A stretch of 64,000 nt of DNA from Neohoeflea coraliihabitans (GTDB lineage Bacteria; Pseudomonadota; Alphaproteobacteria; Rhizobiales; Rhizobiaceae). This document shows positions 20,332 to 28,564 of the stretch, piece after piece. The DNA lies in the NCBI RefSeq assembly GCF_019334345.1, contig NZ_JAHWQX010000003.1:496001-560000 (forward strand). Reading direction: 5' to 3'. Numbering within the stretch: position 1 is the stretch's first letter; the number at the start of each line of letters is the position of its first letter. The position numbers were made by a program, and so were the translations under genes. Below the pieces are notes generated by a model. The model searched no databases. It was given only the letters and a program-made list of their open reading frames with translations, and had not been told where the DNA came from.

Positions 20332-21413
20332 GCGATGCCGGTGCGAAGGACCGAGGCTGGCTTCGCATTTCGGCGGCATGGTTGCTTGTCCTGGCGATCA
20401 TCGTGCTCATTGCGGTCAGCGCGCTGCCGCTGCTTCGAACCGACATCTGGTGGGTGCGGATGGCTGATTTTCCGCGCCTTTACATCATGGTGGCGCTGGT
20501 GGTGCTGGCGGTGGCGGCACTCGTAGTGTTGCGCCGGCACAAGCCTATTCTCATCGGCCTCGTGCTGGCGGCGGCGGTTGCCATCATCGGCCATGCGGTG
20601 ACGCTGTGGCCGTACGGGCCCCTGAGCAAGGCGCGCAATGTCACCTGCGCGCCCGAGCATGCCGTCACGGTGATGGTGGCCAATGTCAAGCTCGGCAACC
20701 GCAATGCGGCGGCCCTGATCGACATGGTGCGCAGCCAGGAGCCGGACCTGTTCCTCGCCATGGAAACCGACGAATGGTGGGATGCGCAACTGGCAGGGCT
20801 CAGCGATATCCTGCCGCATACCGCGGCGCGCATCACCGGCAGTTATTTCGGCATTCACCTGTTTTCCCGCTTGCCCTTTGACTCGCGTGATGTGCGTCAT
20901 CTTGCCGGGCAGGATACGCCTTCGGTCGATGTCACCATGCGCATGCGCGACGGCACGCCGCTGCGGTTTCTCGGCGTGCATCCGCGACCGCCGCATCCGT
21001 TCCAGTCCTCCCTTGGCCGTGACGCCCAGCTTTATGCGGCTGCTCTGGCACTGCGCGATGCGACGCAACCCTACATTCTCGCCGGCGATCTCAATGCGAC
21101 CCCATGGGAGACGACGACCGCACGCATGCGGCGTATTGCCAGGCTGCACGATCCACGCCATGGCCAGGGCTATTTCGCAACCTATGACGCGTTGTCGCGA
21201 TGGATGCGCTGGCCGCTCGACCAGATCTTTTCCAGCCAGGCGTTCTCCGTTCTCGAGATGGCACGGCTTGACCCATTCGGTTCGGATCATTTTCCCTTCA
21301 TCACCCGCTTCTGCCGGACGGAGACCGCAGAGCCCGTCCCGGAGCTGCAGCCTGGCGATCTGGAAATCGCCGAACGGACTTTGCGCTCCGTGACCGGTTC
21401 CGGAGGCGAATGA
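20328..21413 (+). CDS. Membrane-anchored endonuclease/exonuclease/phosphatase family protein
   Basis: A 361-aa protein: three transmembrane helices in the first 105 residues, then an EEP domain with MVANVKLGNRN, a metal-binding ETDEWW, GDLNATPW (Asp/Asn pair) and FGSDHFPF (catalytic Asp-His). The domain probably lies on the periplasmic side. Members of this subgroup act on phosphodiesters of nucleic acids, inositol phosphates or sphingolipids. Coupling with a PAP2 phosphatase suggests joint work on a membrane phospholipid or released headgroup. Confidence 0.85.
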   Translation: MSDAGAKDRGWLRISAAWLLVLAIIVLIAVSALPLLRTDIWWVRMADFPRLYIMVALVVLAVAALVVLRRHKPILIGLVLAAAVAIIGHAVTLWPYGPLSKARNVTCAPEHAVTVMVANVKLGNRNAAALIDMVRSQEPDLFLAMETDEWWDAQLAGLSDILPHTAARITGSYFGIHLFSRLPFDSRDVRHLAGQDTPSVDVTMRMRDGTPLRFLGVHPRPPHPFQSSLGRDAQLYAAALALRDATQPYILAGDLNATPWETTTARMRRIARLHDPRHGQGYFATYDALSRWMRWPLDQIFSSQAFSVLEMARLDPFGSDHFPFITRFCRTETAEPVPELQPGDLEIAERTLRSVTGSGGE

Positions 21414-21430
21414 GCCGTCCGAGGCGGCTC
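21412..21430 (+). terminator. Hairpin overlapping the EEP gene stop
   Basis: GAGCCG (21412-21417) and CGGCTC (21425-21430) with a 7-nt loop, followed by TCAACTTGTT. It is a modest terminator candidate. Confidence 0.45.
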
Positions 21431-21484
21431 TCAACTTGTTGCACCAGTTGCTAAATCCGGTGCGAAATGCTTGATATTAGAGAT

Positions 21485-21499
21485 GAATAATATTTATTC
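21485..21499. promoter_or_regulatory. AT-rich palindrome upstream of the primase-like pair
   Basis: GAATAATATTTATTC, perfect 6-bp arms around TAT, 52 nt before the first primase-like start, in an unusually AT-rich stretch for this window (21470-21500). It could be a promoter -10 region or an operator. Confidence 0.35.
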
Positions 21500-21550
21500 C
21501 CCGTATCCCGGCTGCTGTTCCGCCCCGATCGCGCGGCTGGTGGCCAGGTG

Positions 21551-22432
21551 ATGCAGAACATCATTGGCGAAAGGCGTCATTTCGCGGACTTCGCGCCGCA
21601 AATTTGGGCAAACGGGTACAGCGTCATTCCGCTTCAGCCACGCCTGAAGAAGCCGCAGCTGGTGGAAACCTGGCGCAGCGCGTGCTGGGAACGGACCTCA
21701 GAAAACGACGTGCGCGACCTCGCTGCGGCATATCCCGACCGTGGCGTCGGGATTGCCTGCGGCCGGCACACGATGGCCTTCGACCTCGATGTCGACAACG
21801 AGGCGACGATCGCGGTTCTGCGCTCGATCGTCGAGGACATCTGCGGGGTCACGCAACTGGTCCGGGTCGGGCGGTCCCCCCGCATCATGCTGATCTATCG
21901 TGCCATCGAGCCGATCCTCTCGATACGTCTGCCGAAGATCGATATTCTCGGTATGGGAACGCAGTTCGCCGCCTATGGCGTGCATCCGACCACGGATGCA
22001 GACTATCTCTGGATCGGCGAGACCGCACCGCATCTGACACCGCTCGAGGAGATCACCGGCGTGACCAATGCGCAGTGCGAGGCGGTCGCCGCCGCGATCT
22101 GCCGGGCCGTGTGCGGAGCGCGGTTCAAGCGCATGGTCTTCGATATCGATCTCGATCTGGTGCGGCTCAACTTCACCTCGCGGTCGCATCTCTTCCGGCA
22201 GCTGCTTTCAAGCCTTCTGCGCGGCAAGGCGCGGGCGCGCCGGGAGGTGGAGACGATGGTCATAAACCACGAGATTCCCCCCGGATATTGGGGATTTGTC
22301 ATGCGACCGGAAGTCGAAGGTGGCTTTGATCATCGCGATTTCATGGAGCGGCTGAACCGCGGTGAGTTCGTGGAGGGCCTGGACCGCGGCGCCCCCGCAG
22401 CATCCGATGCGCCCGCGGCGGTTTCGCAATGA
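21551..22432 (+). CDS. Primase-polymerase (AEP/Prim-Pol) domain protein 1
   Basis: A 293-aa protein. It matches the N-terminal domain of bifunctional DNA primase/polymerases: a start like FAPQIWANGYSVIPLQPRLKKP (substrate-entry segment), the GVGIACG motif near residue 68, the metal-binding AFDLDVDNE (near 78), the VGRSPRIMLIYR segment (near 112) and the GTQFAAYGVHP strand (near 138). No helicase or PriCT domain follows; the C-terminal part is helical. Start GTG 21548 is also possible. A second Prim-Pol gene lies 31 nt downstream. Such domains usually belong to plasmids, phages or integrative elements. Confidence 0.7.
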   Translation: MQNIIGERRHFADFAPQIWANGYSVIPLQPRLKKPQLVETWRSACWERTSENDVRDLAAAYPDRGVGIACGRHTMAFDLDVDNEATIAVLRSIVEDICGVTQLVRVGRSPRIMLIYRAIEPILSIRLPKIDILGMGTQFAAYGVHPTTDADYLWIGETAPHLTPLEEITGVTNAQCEAVAAAICRAVCGARFKRMVFDIDLDLVRLNFTSRSHLFRQLLSSLLRGKARARREVETMVINHEIPPGYWGFVMRPEVEGGFDHRDFMERLNRGEFVEGLDRGAPAASDAPAAVSQ

Positions 22433-22463
22433 TCCGCGGCGCAGCGCGGGCTCCGGCGAAGTC

Positions 22464-23153
22464 ATGACTGAGACGCCACACGCGGTTCCTGAACGGGCGG
22501 CCTATGCCAGCGCGTTGCGCCAAAAGGGCGTCATTGCGATCCCGCTCTGCGCGGCCAGCAAACACATGTCCTTCGGCGCGATGCAGCTGCCGCCCTATCA
22601 CGTCGTCACGGCGCGCAAGCGGTTGAAGGATGTGGCCTATCAAAGTGTGGCATTCCATCTGGCGCTGCGCCCGCCGAGCGCGGATGAGAGCGAACAATGG
22701 TTCGCGGATGCAAGCGGCAATATCGGAATCGTCACCGGCTATCGCGGCCTGATCGTTCTCGATTTCGATTCGCCGTCGGCGTACCGTCGATGGTGTCAGC
22801 GCTATTCATCACTTGCCAAGAGCACACCGGTGGCCCGCTCGCGCAGCGGTTTTCATGTCTATCTGACCTGTGCGCGTCCAACGCGCTGTTCGAGCATGTA
22901 TGTCGATCGACGCAAGGCGGGGCATATCAAGGGGCTTGGCGGGTATGTGGTCTGCAGCCCTTCAAGGGTCGACGGCAGAACCTATGCGTGGCTGCCCGGT
23001 CAGTCGTTGCTGGAGATGGATCCGATTTTCATTTCCTCACTCTCCGATATATCAATCCACCCAACGGGTTGGCTTCGCCGAACTTATGACGGGGTGCTCG
23101 GGCGAGGATATTACGAGCCGGAAGAAGACTTTGACTGGAGACACCTGGAATAG
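22464..23153 (+). CDS. Primase-polymerase (AEP/Prim-Pol) domain protein 2
   Basis: A 229-aa protein with its own Prim-Pol signature: GNIGIVTGYRGLIVLDFDSPS (residues about 84-104, metal-binding DFD), VARSRSGFHVYLTC (about 121-134, motif II with His) and IKGLGGYVVCSPSRVDGRTYAW (about 153-174). These are the usual AEP motifs in order, better kept than in the gene before. The protein has no helicase domain. The two genes are diverged from each other, not a recent duplication. Function is unknown; a two-subunit primase or a mobile-element remnant are options. Confidence 0.7.
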   Translation: MTETPHAVPERAAYASALRQKGVIAIPLCAASKHMSFGAMQLPPYHVVTARKRLKDVAYQSVAFHLALRPPSADESEQWFADASGNIGIVTGYRGLIVLDFDSPSAYRRWCQRYSSLAKSTPVARSRSGFHVYLTCARPTRCSSMYVDRRKAGHIKGLGGYVVCSPSRVDGRTYAWLPGQSLLEMDPIFISSLSDISIHPTGWLRRTYDGVLGRGYYEPEEDFDWRHLE

Positions 23154-23192
23154 GCAGGGGCGCCGGCCAGTGCGGTGCAAGCGGAGAGATTT

Positions 23193-24017
23193 GTGCATCT
23201 TGGGTTGATCGGATTTGGAAATATTGCGCGCGGCATCGTCGATGGTCTGTGCGGCGCCTGCGCGCCTGAGGTGGAGCGACTGACGCTGCTGATTTCAGAG
23301 GGCCAGACGGCGGCCATCGATGCCGCGTTTCCCGAGGCGGCGCGCCGGCAGTTTGCGGATATTTCGATCGTCGAGAGGTGCGACGCGCTGCTCGCCGCCG
23401 GGCCGGATCTCATCGTTGAGTGTGCCGGGCAAAATGCCGTCCGCGACAGCGTGCCAGCCGTGTTGCGGGCCGGTGTCGATGTGATCGTGGTGTCGATCGG
23501 CGCCCTGGCAGACCCGGTGTTGTACGAGGAGCTGCGCGCCGCTGCGACCGATGGCGGCGCCCGGCTGATCCTGCCGGCGGGCGCTGTCGGGGGTATCGAC
23601 ATTCTCAAGGCGCTGCAGATCGGCGGCGATGTGACGGTGCGCTATCGCGGCACCAAGCCGCCGGCGGCCTGGGCCGGAACGCCAGCGGCTGCGCAGTGCG
23701 ATCTTGCGGCACTGAGCGCGCCGACGACGGTGTTTTCCGGCGATGCGCGGGCGGCGGCAACGCAGTTTCCGAAGAATGCCAATGTCGCCGCTACGCTGGC
23801 GCTGGCCGGTGCGGGTTTTACGGCGACATCAGTGGAGCTGGTCGCCGATCCGTCCGCCCCGGGCAACCTGCATGAATTCACCATTGAATCCGAACTGGCG
23901 ACTGTCAGCGTGCAGATCGCCAACCGTCCGTCTTCGGGCAATGCGAAGACGTCGCAGACGACGATCTATTCCGTGCTTCGGGCGATCGAGCATCAGGCCG
24001 GCATTATCGTGATCTGA
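23193..24017 (+). CDS. nadX: L-aspartate dehydrogenase (NadX-like)
   Basis: A 274-aa NAD(P)-dependent enzyme that oxidises L-aspartate to iminoaspartate/oxaloacetate. Motifs: GLIGFGNIARGI at the start (Rossmann fold), IVECAGQNAVRD, LPAGAVGGIDIL, RGTKPPAAW, and FPKNANVAATLALAG, all typical of aspartate dehydrogenases. GTG 23193 follows GGAGAG at 6 nt; an upstream GTG at 23175 is possible. Iminoaspartate feeds NAD synthesis or nitrogen release. It lies alone between the primase-like pair and an opposite-strand operon. Confidence 0.85.
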   Translation: MHLGLIGFGNIARGIVDGLCGACAPEVERLTLLISEGQTAAIDAAFPEAARRQFADISIVERCDALLAAGPDLIVECAGQNAVRDSVPAVLRAGVDVIVVSIGALADPVLYEELRAAATDGGARLILPAGAVGGIDILKALQIGGDVTVRYRGTKPPAAWAGTPAAAQCDLAALSAPTTVFSGDARAAATQFPKNANVAATLALAGAGFTATSVELVADPSAPGNLHEFTIESELATVSVQIANRPSSGNAKTSQTTIYSVLRAIEHQAGIIVI

Positions 24018-24049
24018 GATGGCGAGGGAACTGTTCCCGTGTTTTGCAG

Positions 24050-25228
24050 TCAGGGCGTCGTGCTGCGTCGACCGAGGGCAAAGGCGATCGCCGCGGAGAC
24101 GACGGCGGCCAGACAGGCGAGCAACAGCGGCAAGCGGTAATCGCCGGTCAGATCATACAGCCAGCCTGCGGCGAGCGGCGCCACCAGTCCGGCAAGGCCC
24201 CAGGCGGTGATCACCCGCCCATAGATCCGGCCAAACAGTTCGGGCCCGAACAGGTGATTAACGGCGACCGGATAGCCTGTGGCCATCAAGCCGTAGGCGA
24301 GGCCGGCAAGGGCGAGGGCAACGGCTGCGGGCAGGGCGCCGGGCACTGCGGCCATGGTGCCCGTCGCAAGGGCGAGAAGCAGGGCGGACAGGACAAGCAC
24401 GAGGCGGGCTCCGACCCAATCGGCCAGCGGGCCGGCGCTCAGCCGACCGGTTGCATTGCCGGCGGCGACGAGGCTGACCGCCAGGCCGGCAAGGGCAAGA
24501 TTGCCGCCCTGCGCGGCGACCATGCCGGCCGCGTGACCAAGGACCATCAGTCCGCCGGCAGCCCCGAATGCAAAGCCCATCCAGAGGATCCAGACCAGGC
24601 CGCGCTGCACAGCCCGCGCATCGGCGTGGGGCGATTTTCGCGCAATGGCCGGAAAGCGCCGCTGGAAGGAGGGGCGGCCGCGCTGCATTGCAAGGCTGAG
24701 AATGGCGATCACTGCGAGGATCGCCGCCTGTGTCGACAGGGCAAAGGCCAGGCCCTCAACGGCGCTGATATAACTGATCAGAGGCCCGAAAAGGACAGCG
24801 CCGAGGGCGAAGGCGGTGATCACCATGCCGGTCGCAAGGCCGCTGCGCGCGCCGCCGGCGGCAACGGCGATCTGCAGGCCGGAAGCGTAACCGAGGCCAC
24901 TGGCAAGGGCGAAGATACCGGCATAACTCAGGGTGAAAACAATGAAAGTCGGCGCCGCTGCGGCGGCAAACAGGCCGATGGCGCCGATGAGGGTCGAAAG
25001 GGCGCCGGCGATGATCGTCCGGCGGGCGGAGAAAAGCCGCGGCGCGGCCGTCACGGCGAGCGTGAAGATGGTAATGCTCAGCGAGAACACCAGACCCGTG
25101 GCGGTTCTGCTGACGCCGTATTCCGATTGCACCGGTGCGATCAGCACGCTCCATGCATACAGGGTGCCCAGGGCGCAGACCTGCAGCATGGACAGCCCGA
25201 TAATGGCCCAGTCGGGGCGCTCGGACAT
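24050..25228 (-). CDS. MFS transporter, oxalate/formate antiporter-like (OFA) family
   Basis: A 392-aa major facilitator with 12 predicted helices. The first segment, GLSMLQVCALGTLYAWSVLI, followed by YGVSRTATGLVFSLSI, is typical of OFA-type monocarboxylate carriers. It starts 2 nt after the acyl-CoA synthetase stop, so it is the last gene of the acyl-CoA operon running from 33269. It may be a second uptake or an exchange route for the acid metabolised by that operon. Confidence 0.85.
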   Translation of the reverse strand: MSERPDWAIIGLSMLQVCALGTLYAWSVLIAPVQSEYGVSRTATGLVFSLSITIFTLAVTAAPRLFSARRTIIAGALSTLIGAIGLFAAAAAPTFIVFTLSYAGIFALASGLGYASGLQIAVAAGGARSGLATGMVITAFALGAVLFGPLISYISAVEGLAFALSTQAAILAVIAILSLAMQRGRPSFQRRFPAIARKSPHADARAVQRGLVWILWMGFAFGAAGGLMVLGHAAGMVAAQGGNLALAGLAVSLVAAGNATGRLSAGPLADWVGARLVLVLSALLLALATGTMAAVPGALPAAVALALAGLAYGLMATGYPVAVNHLFGPELFGRIYGRVITAWGLAGLVAPLAAGWLYDLTGDYRLPLLLACLAAVVSAAIAFALGRRSTTP

Positions 25229-25230
25229 TG

Positions 25231-26895
25231 CTACGCGTTTGCCTCGGCCATGCGGCGCAACTCGCCGCGGCGGATCTTCGAGGAACTGGTCAGGGGAAAT
25301 TCGTCGACATAGTGGATTTCGCGCGGATATTTGTAGAACGCCAGCTGCTGCTTGACGAAATCCTGCAATTCGCGCGTCAGGTCCCGACTTGCCGCGCTGC
25401 CCTCCGCCAGACGGACGAAGGCGACGACGATGGCACCGCGGTCGGGATCCGGCTTGCCGACGACGGCGGCTTCCGCCACGCCCGCGTGGCGTAGCAGCGT
25501 GTCCTCGATCTCTGCCGGTCCGATGCGGTATCCGGCGCTCTTGATCAGATCATCATTGCGGCCCTGGTACCAGAAATAGCCGTCCGCATCGCGGCGCGCG
25601 AGGTCGCCGGTGCGTAGCCATTCGCCGGCTCGCAGGCGTTCGGGGATGCCGAGGTCGCCCCAATAGCCGAGAAACAGCGTGCGGTCATCCTGGCGCGCGG
25701 CGATCTCGCCGACTTCGCCGTCCGCTACCGGCTTGCCCTCTTCATCGATGATCGCGACGATGCGGCCCGGATAGACCCGTCCCATCGAGCCGGGGCGGAT
25801 CGGATAGAGCGCCCGGCAATTGCCAACGAGATGGTTGAATTCCGTCAGGCCGTAGAATTCGTTGCAGACGATGCCGAGGCTGTTTTCGGCCCAGCGCACG
25901 ATCTCGCTCGGCAGGCTTTCGCCGCCGGTGCACACCACCCGGAGCGCCAGGTCATAGCGCGTGCCGGCATTCTCGACTTCTGCAAGGCGCTTGAGCGCGG
26001 TCGGGGTCATGAAGCTGTGGGTGACGCCGTGCCGTGCCATGAATTCAAATGCCCATTCGGCGTCGAACCGATGCTGGCTGGCGACCACCGTCTGGCCCGC
26101 CATCCAGGCCGGCAGCACCAGATCAAGCAGACCGCCGACCCAGGCCCAGTCCGCCGGGCTCCAGAAGATGGCGTCGGGCCGGTCAAGCTCGAGATCATAA
26201 AACATGGCGACGGTCGGCATATAGGCGTGCAGCACCCGGTGGCTGTGCAACAGGCCCTTGGGCAGGCCGGTGGAGCCTGAGGTGTACATGAGCAGCGCCG
26301 GATCGTCGGCCCTGGTTTCGACCGGCTTGAAATCGCAGGCCTCGGCGGCGAGGCAGTCGGCATAGGCGAGCATGCCCGGTGCGGGGGCATCGACAGCGAT
26401 GAAATGCTCGATCTTTCCGGTGGCGTGCGGATCGACGCCAACGCGCTTCCAGACGCTGCTTTCGGCGATGATGACGCGCGCACCGGAGTGGTTGAGGACG
26501 TGGTCGAGCGTGTCGGGACCGTACATCTGCGACAAGGTCAGCACGACGGCGCCGAGCTTGTAGATCGCCATATGGGCAATCGCCGTCTCCGGGCGCTGGC
26601 CGACATGCACGGCCACCGGATCGCCGGACTGAACGCCGAGGCCGCGCAGCGCGACCGCGAGGCGGCTTGCCTGATCATCGATCTCGGCGAAGGTAAAGTG
26701 CTCGAGACGGCCGTCGTCATGTTCATAGATCAGGGCTGTCTTGCCGGCCCTGTCGCCGCGCGCGTGCCGCCCGACGGTGTCGGCGGCGATATTGGCGTTT
26801 TCGGGAATGTCGATCACATAGCGCGACTGCTCCGCGTTCCACGCCAGGTTCGAGGCGGCGGCCACGTCGGCGAAATAGGCGCAATCATTCGACAT
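25231..26895 (-). CDS. Acyl-CoA synthetase (AMP-forming), paralogue 1
   Basis: An ANL-superfamily ligase of 554 aa that activates a carboxylic acid with ATP and CoA. Motifs: YTSGSTGLPKGLLH (P-loop), FYGLTEFNHL (A5), TGDLARRDADGYFWYQGR (A7/A8), IKSAGYRIGP and the C-terminal SSSKIRRGELRR, whose lysine is catalytic. It is close to the medium-chain/acetoacetyl-type synthetases. ATG 26895 overlaps the DUF35 gene end by 11 nt; the longer upstream frame is not used. A paralogue of the same type, with the unusual shared stretch NCRALYPI, lies at the head of the operon. Confidence 0.9.
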   Translation of the reverse strand: MSNDCAYFADVAAASNLAWNAEQSRYVIDIPENANIAADTVGRHARGDRAGKTALIYEHDDGRLEHFTFAEIDDQASRLAVALRGLGVQSGDPVAVHVGQRPETAIAHMAIYKLGAVVLTLSQMYGPDTLDHVLNHSGARVIIAESSVWKRVGVDPHATGKIEHFIAVDAPAPGMLAYADCLAAEACDFKPVETRADDPALLMYTSGSTGLPKGLLHSHRVLHAYMPTVAMFYDLELDRPDAIFWSPADWAWVGGLLDLVLPAWMAGQTVVASQHRFDAEWAFEFMARHGVTHSFMTPTALKRLAEVENAGTRYDLALRVVCTGGESLPSEIVRWAENSLGIVCNEFYGLTEFNHLVGNCRALYPIRPGSMGRVYPGRIVAIIDEEGKPVADGEVGEIAARQDDRTLFLGYWGDLGIPERLRAGEWLRTGDLARRDADGYFWYQGRNDDLIKSAGYRIGPAEIEDTLLRHAGVAEAAVVGKPDPDRGAIVVAFVRLAEGSAASRDLTRELQDFVKQQLAFYKYPREIHYVDEFPLTSSSKIRRGELRRMAEANA

Positions 26896-27364
26896 TGTCG
26901 GTTCCTTCGTTCGGTTCAAAGACAAGGGCCTGGATCGGATGCACGCGCTCTCCGGCGGGCGGATGCAGGACGACGCTGGTGCCGGGACAAAACCGGTCAG
27001 GGGATCCGGCAAGCCGCGCCAGCACACGATTGTCTGCGCCGTGCATGGCAATCTCGGCAAAAGCCTCGTCAGCGGCAGTGGTGCCGGGCGGGATCGGCGT
27101 CGAGGTAAAGGTGACGCGCATGATCGTGCCGGTGCCGGCGAGGTCATGAGTCTCGGTCGGGGCGCCGTCATGCAGGCACAGCCGGCGCGGCGGAAAGCGC
27201 ACATCGCCGCAGGCCGGGCAGCGGCTGGCCAGGGCCCGGCCCCCGGCGAGGGCCTTGAAAAACGGCGACAACCTGCCGAAGCCGTGGGTGTAGTCGAGGT
27301 TCAGCTGCAGACGGGCGACAAGCGGGTCATCGCCAGCTTGGGGATTGTCCGGGTGCGAACTCAT
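26885..27364 (-). CDS. DUF35 Zn-ribbon/OB-fold protein, thiolase partner
   Basis: A 159-aa protein. An N-terminal helix (about 15-45) is followed by a rubredoxin-like Zn-ribbon, SRCPACGDVRFPPRRLC, and an OB-fold (TGTIMRVTFTSTPIPPGT onward). DUF35 proteins form complexes with thiolase-fold enzymes and bind the CoA part of the substrate. The fourth metal ligand, usually Cys, appears as His in the LCLHDG segment. ATG 27364 overlaps the thiolase-fold gene stop by ATGA, which fixes the start and implies a stoichiometric complex. Confidence 0.88.
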   Translation of the reverse strand: MSSHPDNPQAGDDPLVARLQLNLDYTHGFGRLSPFFKALAGGRALASRCPACGDVRFPPRRLCLHDGAPTETHDLAGTGTIMRVTFTSTPIPPGTTAADEAFAEIAMHGADNRVLARLAGSPDRFCPGTSVVLHPPAGERVHPIQALVFEPNEGTDNVE

Positions 27365-28548
27365 GCCGGCGCGCCTTCGAGAATATGGACGACATTGACG
27401 GTGCCGACGCCGGCATGACAATCAACCAGGCCGCGGCGGAAAGCGCGGTCTCGCTGCAATGCGCTCCAATAGCGGCCTTCGAGCAGGCGCGCGATGGTGA
27501 TGGCCTGTGCCAGCCCGACGGCGCCCGGTGCCCCGCCCTGGCCAAGCAGACCGCCGGACAGATTGACCGGCAAGCGGCCGTCGGCGTCAAATTCGCCATC
27601 CATGCAGCGTGCTGCCGCCTCGCCAGGCGGGCAGAGGCCCAGCGCCTCGATCGCCTGCAACTCGGCGCCGGTATAGGAATCATAGACTTCGGCGACGTCG
27701 AACGCCGCGGCGATCTGGTCGATGCCGGCTTGCGCGCATGCGGCTTGCATGGCGCGGGTCTTGCCGGTGAAGTGACCCGGCTCGGGTCGGTCACCGAGAC
27801 GGATGTGATCGGTGGCGCAGGCGCTCGCGACGATGCGGCTGCAGCGCCTTGCGGCATGGCCGGGCGCGGCATCGGGGTGGGCCAAGACCAGGGCGGCAGC
27901 ACCGTCACTGATCAGGCTGCAATCGAGGCGGCGGTAGGGAGTGGAGACCATGGGCGAGGCAAGGACATCGTCAATGGTCAGCCGCATCGGCTTGTGGGCC
28001 CATTTGTTGTGCTGCGCATTGCCGTGATTCTTGACCGAGACGGCCGCCATCTGCGCGGCGGTGGTGCCGTGGCGGTGCATGTGATCCTGGATCGACAGGG
28101 CGTAAAGCATGGTCGCCGTGGCGCCGGCCCAGCCTTCAAGGTCGGCGTCAAAGGAGAGACCGTAGAGCAGGCGCACATCATCGCCCGCCAGATGGCCGGC
28201 GGCGTGCTCGAAGCCGATCACCAGAACCCGGCGTGCCAATCCCGACAGGATATGCATCACGCCGGCACGCAGGGCATTGCCACCACTGGCACCGCCGCTC
28301 TCGACACGCATGACCGGCACGCCGGTGATGCCGAGCTCATCAAGAACAAGAGGGCCGGGCACCAGCTGCAGGGAGAGAAAATCCGTTTCCGAGGCGACGA
28401 TCACGGCATCGATGTCGCGGCTTTCCAGACCCGCGTTGGCAAGCGCGCCGGCGGCGGCGGCGGCGATCCAGTCGCGCAAACCGCTGCCATCACGGTAGCG
28501 GCGGAACGGCACGACATCGCCGCCGAGAATGATCGGATTGACGGTCAT
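27361..28548 (-). CDS. Thiolase-fold protein (SCP2/lipid-transfer type), catalytic Cys and His absent
   Basis: A 395-aa member of the thiolase superfamily. The fold signatures are clear: SLISDGAAALVLA, DVAEVYDSYTGAELQAIEALG and NLSGGLLGQGGAPGAVGLAQ. The nucleophile position reads VESGGASGG, with Gly86 where thiolases have Cys, and the usual GHPxGATG is GGAPGAVG, so the catalytic His is also gone. It therefore is unlikely to be a Claisen thiolase. Steroid side-chain aldolases of the Ltp2 type also lack the Cys, pair with DUF35 proteins and use tyrosines; Tyr289 or Tyr292 could serve. A retro-aldol reaction on an acyl-CoA is my inference. Confidence 0.8.
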   Translation of the reverse strand: MTVNPIILGGDVVPFRRYRDGSGLRDWIAAAAAGALANAGLESRDIDAVIVASETDFLSLQLVPGPLVLDELGITGVPVMRVESGGASGGNALRAGVMHILSGLARRVLVIGFEHAAGHLAGDDVRLLYGLSFDADLEGWAGATATMLYALSIQDHMHRHGTTAAQMAAVSVKNHGNAQHNKWAHKPMRLTIDDVLASPMVSTPYRRLDCSLISDGAAALVLAHPDAAPGHAARRCSRIVASACATDHIRLGDRPEPGHFTGKTRAMQAACAQAGIDQIAAAFDVAEVYDSYTGAELQAIEALGLCPPGEAAARCMDGEFDADGRLPVNLSGGLLGQGGAPGAVGLAQAITIARLLEGRYWSALQRDRAFRRGLVDCHAGVGTVNVVHILEGAPA

Positions 28549-28564
28549 GGTCAGTGCTCCGCGC

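Noticed and set aside
24044-25312. 422-aa ORF on the plus strand
   Set aside because: Antisense to the MFS carrier gene, which has clear transmembrane helices; the ORF is low complexity.
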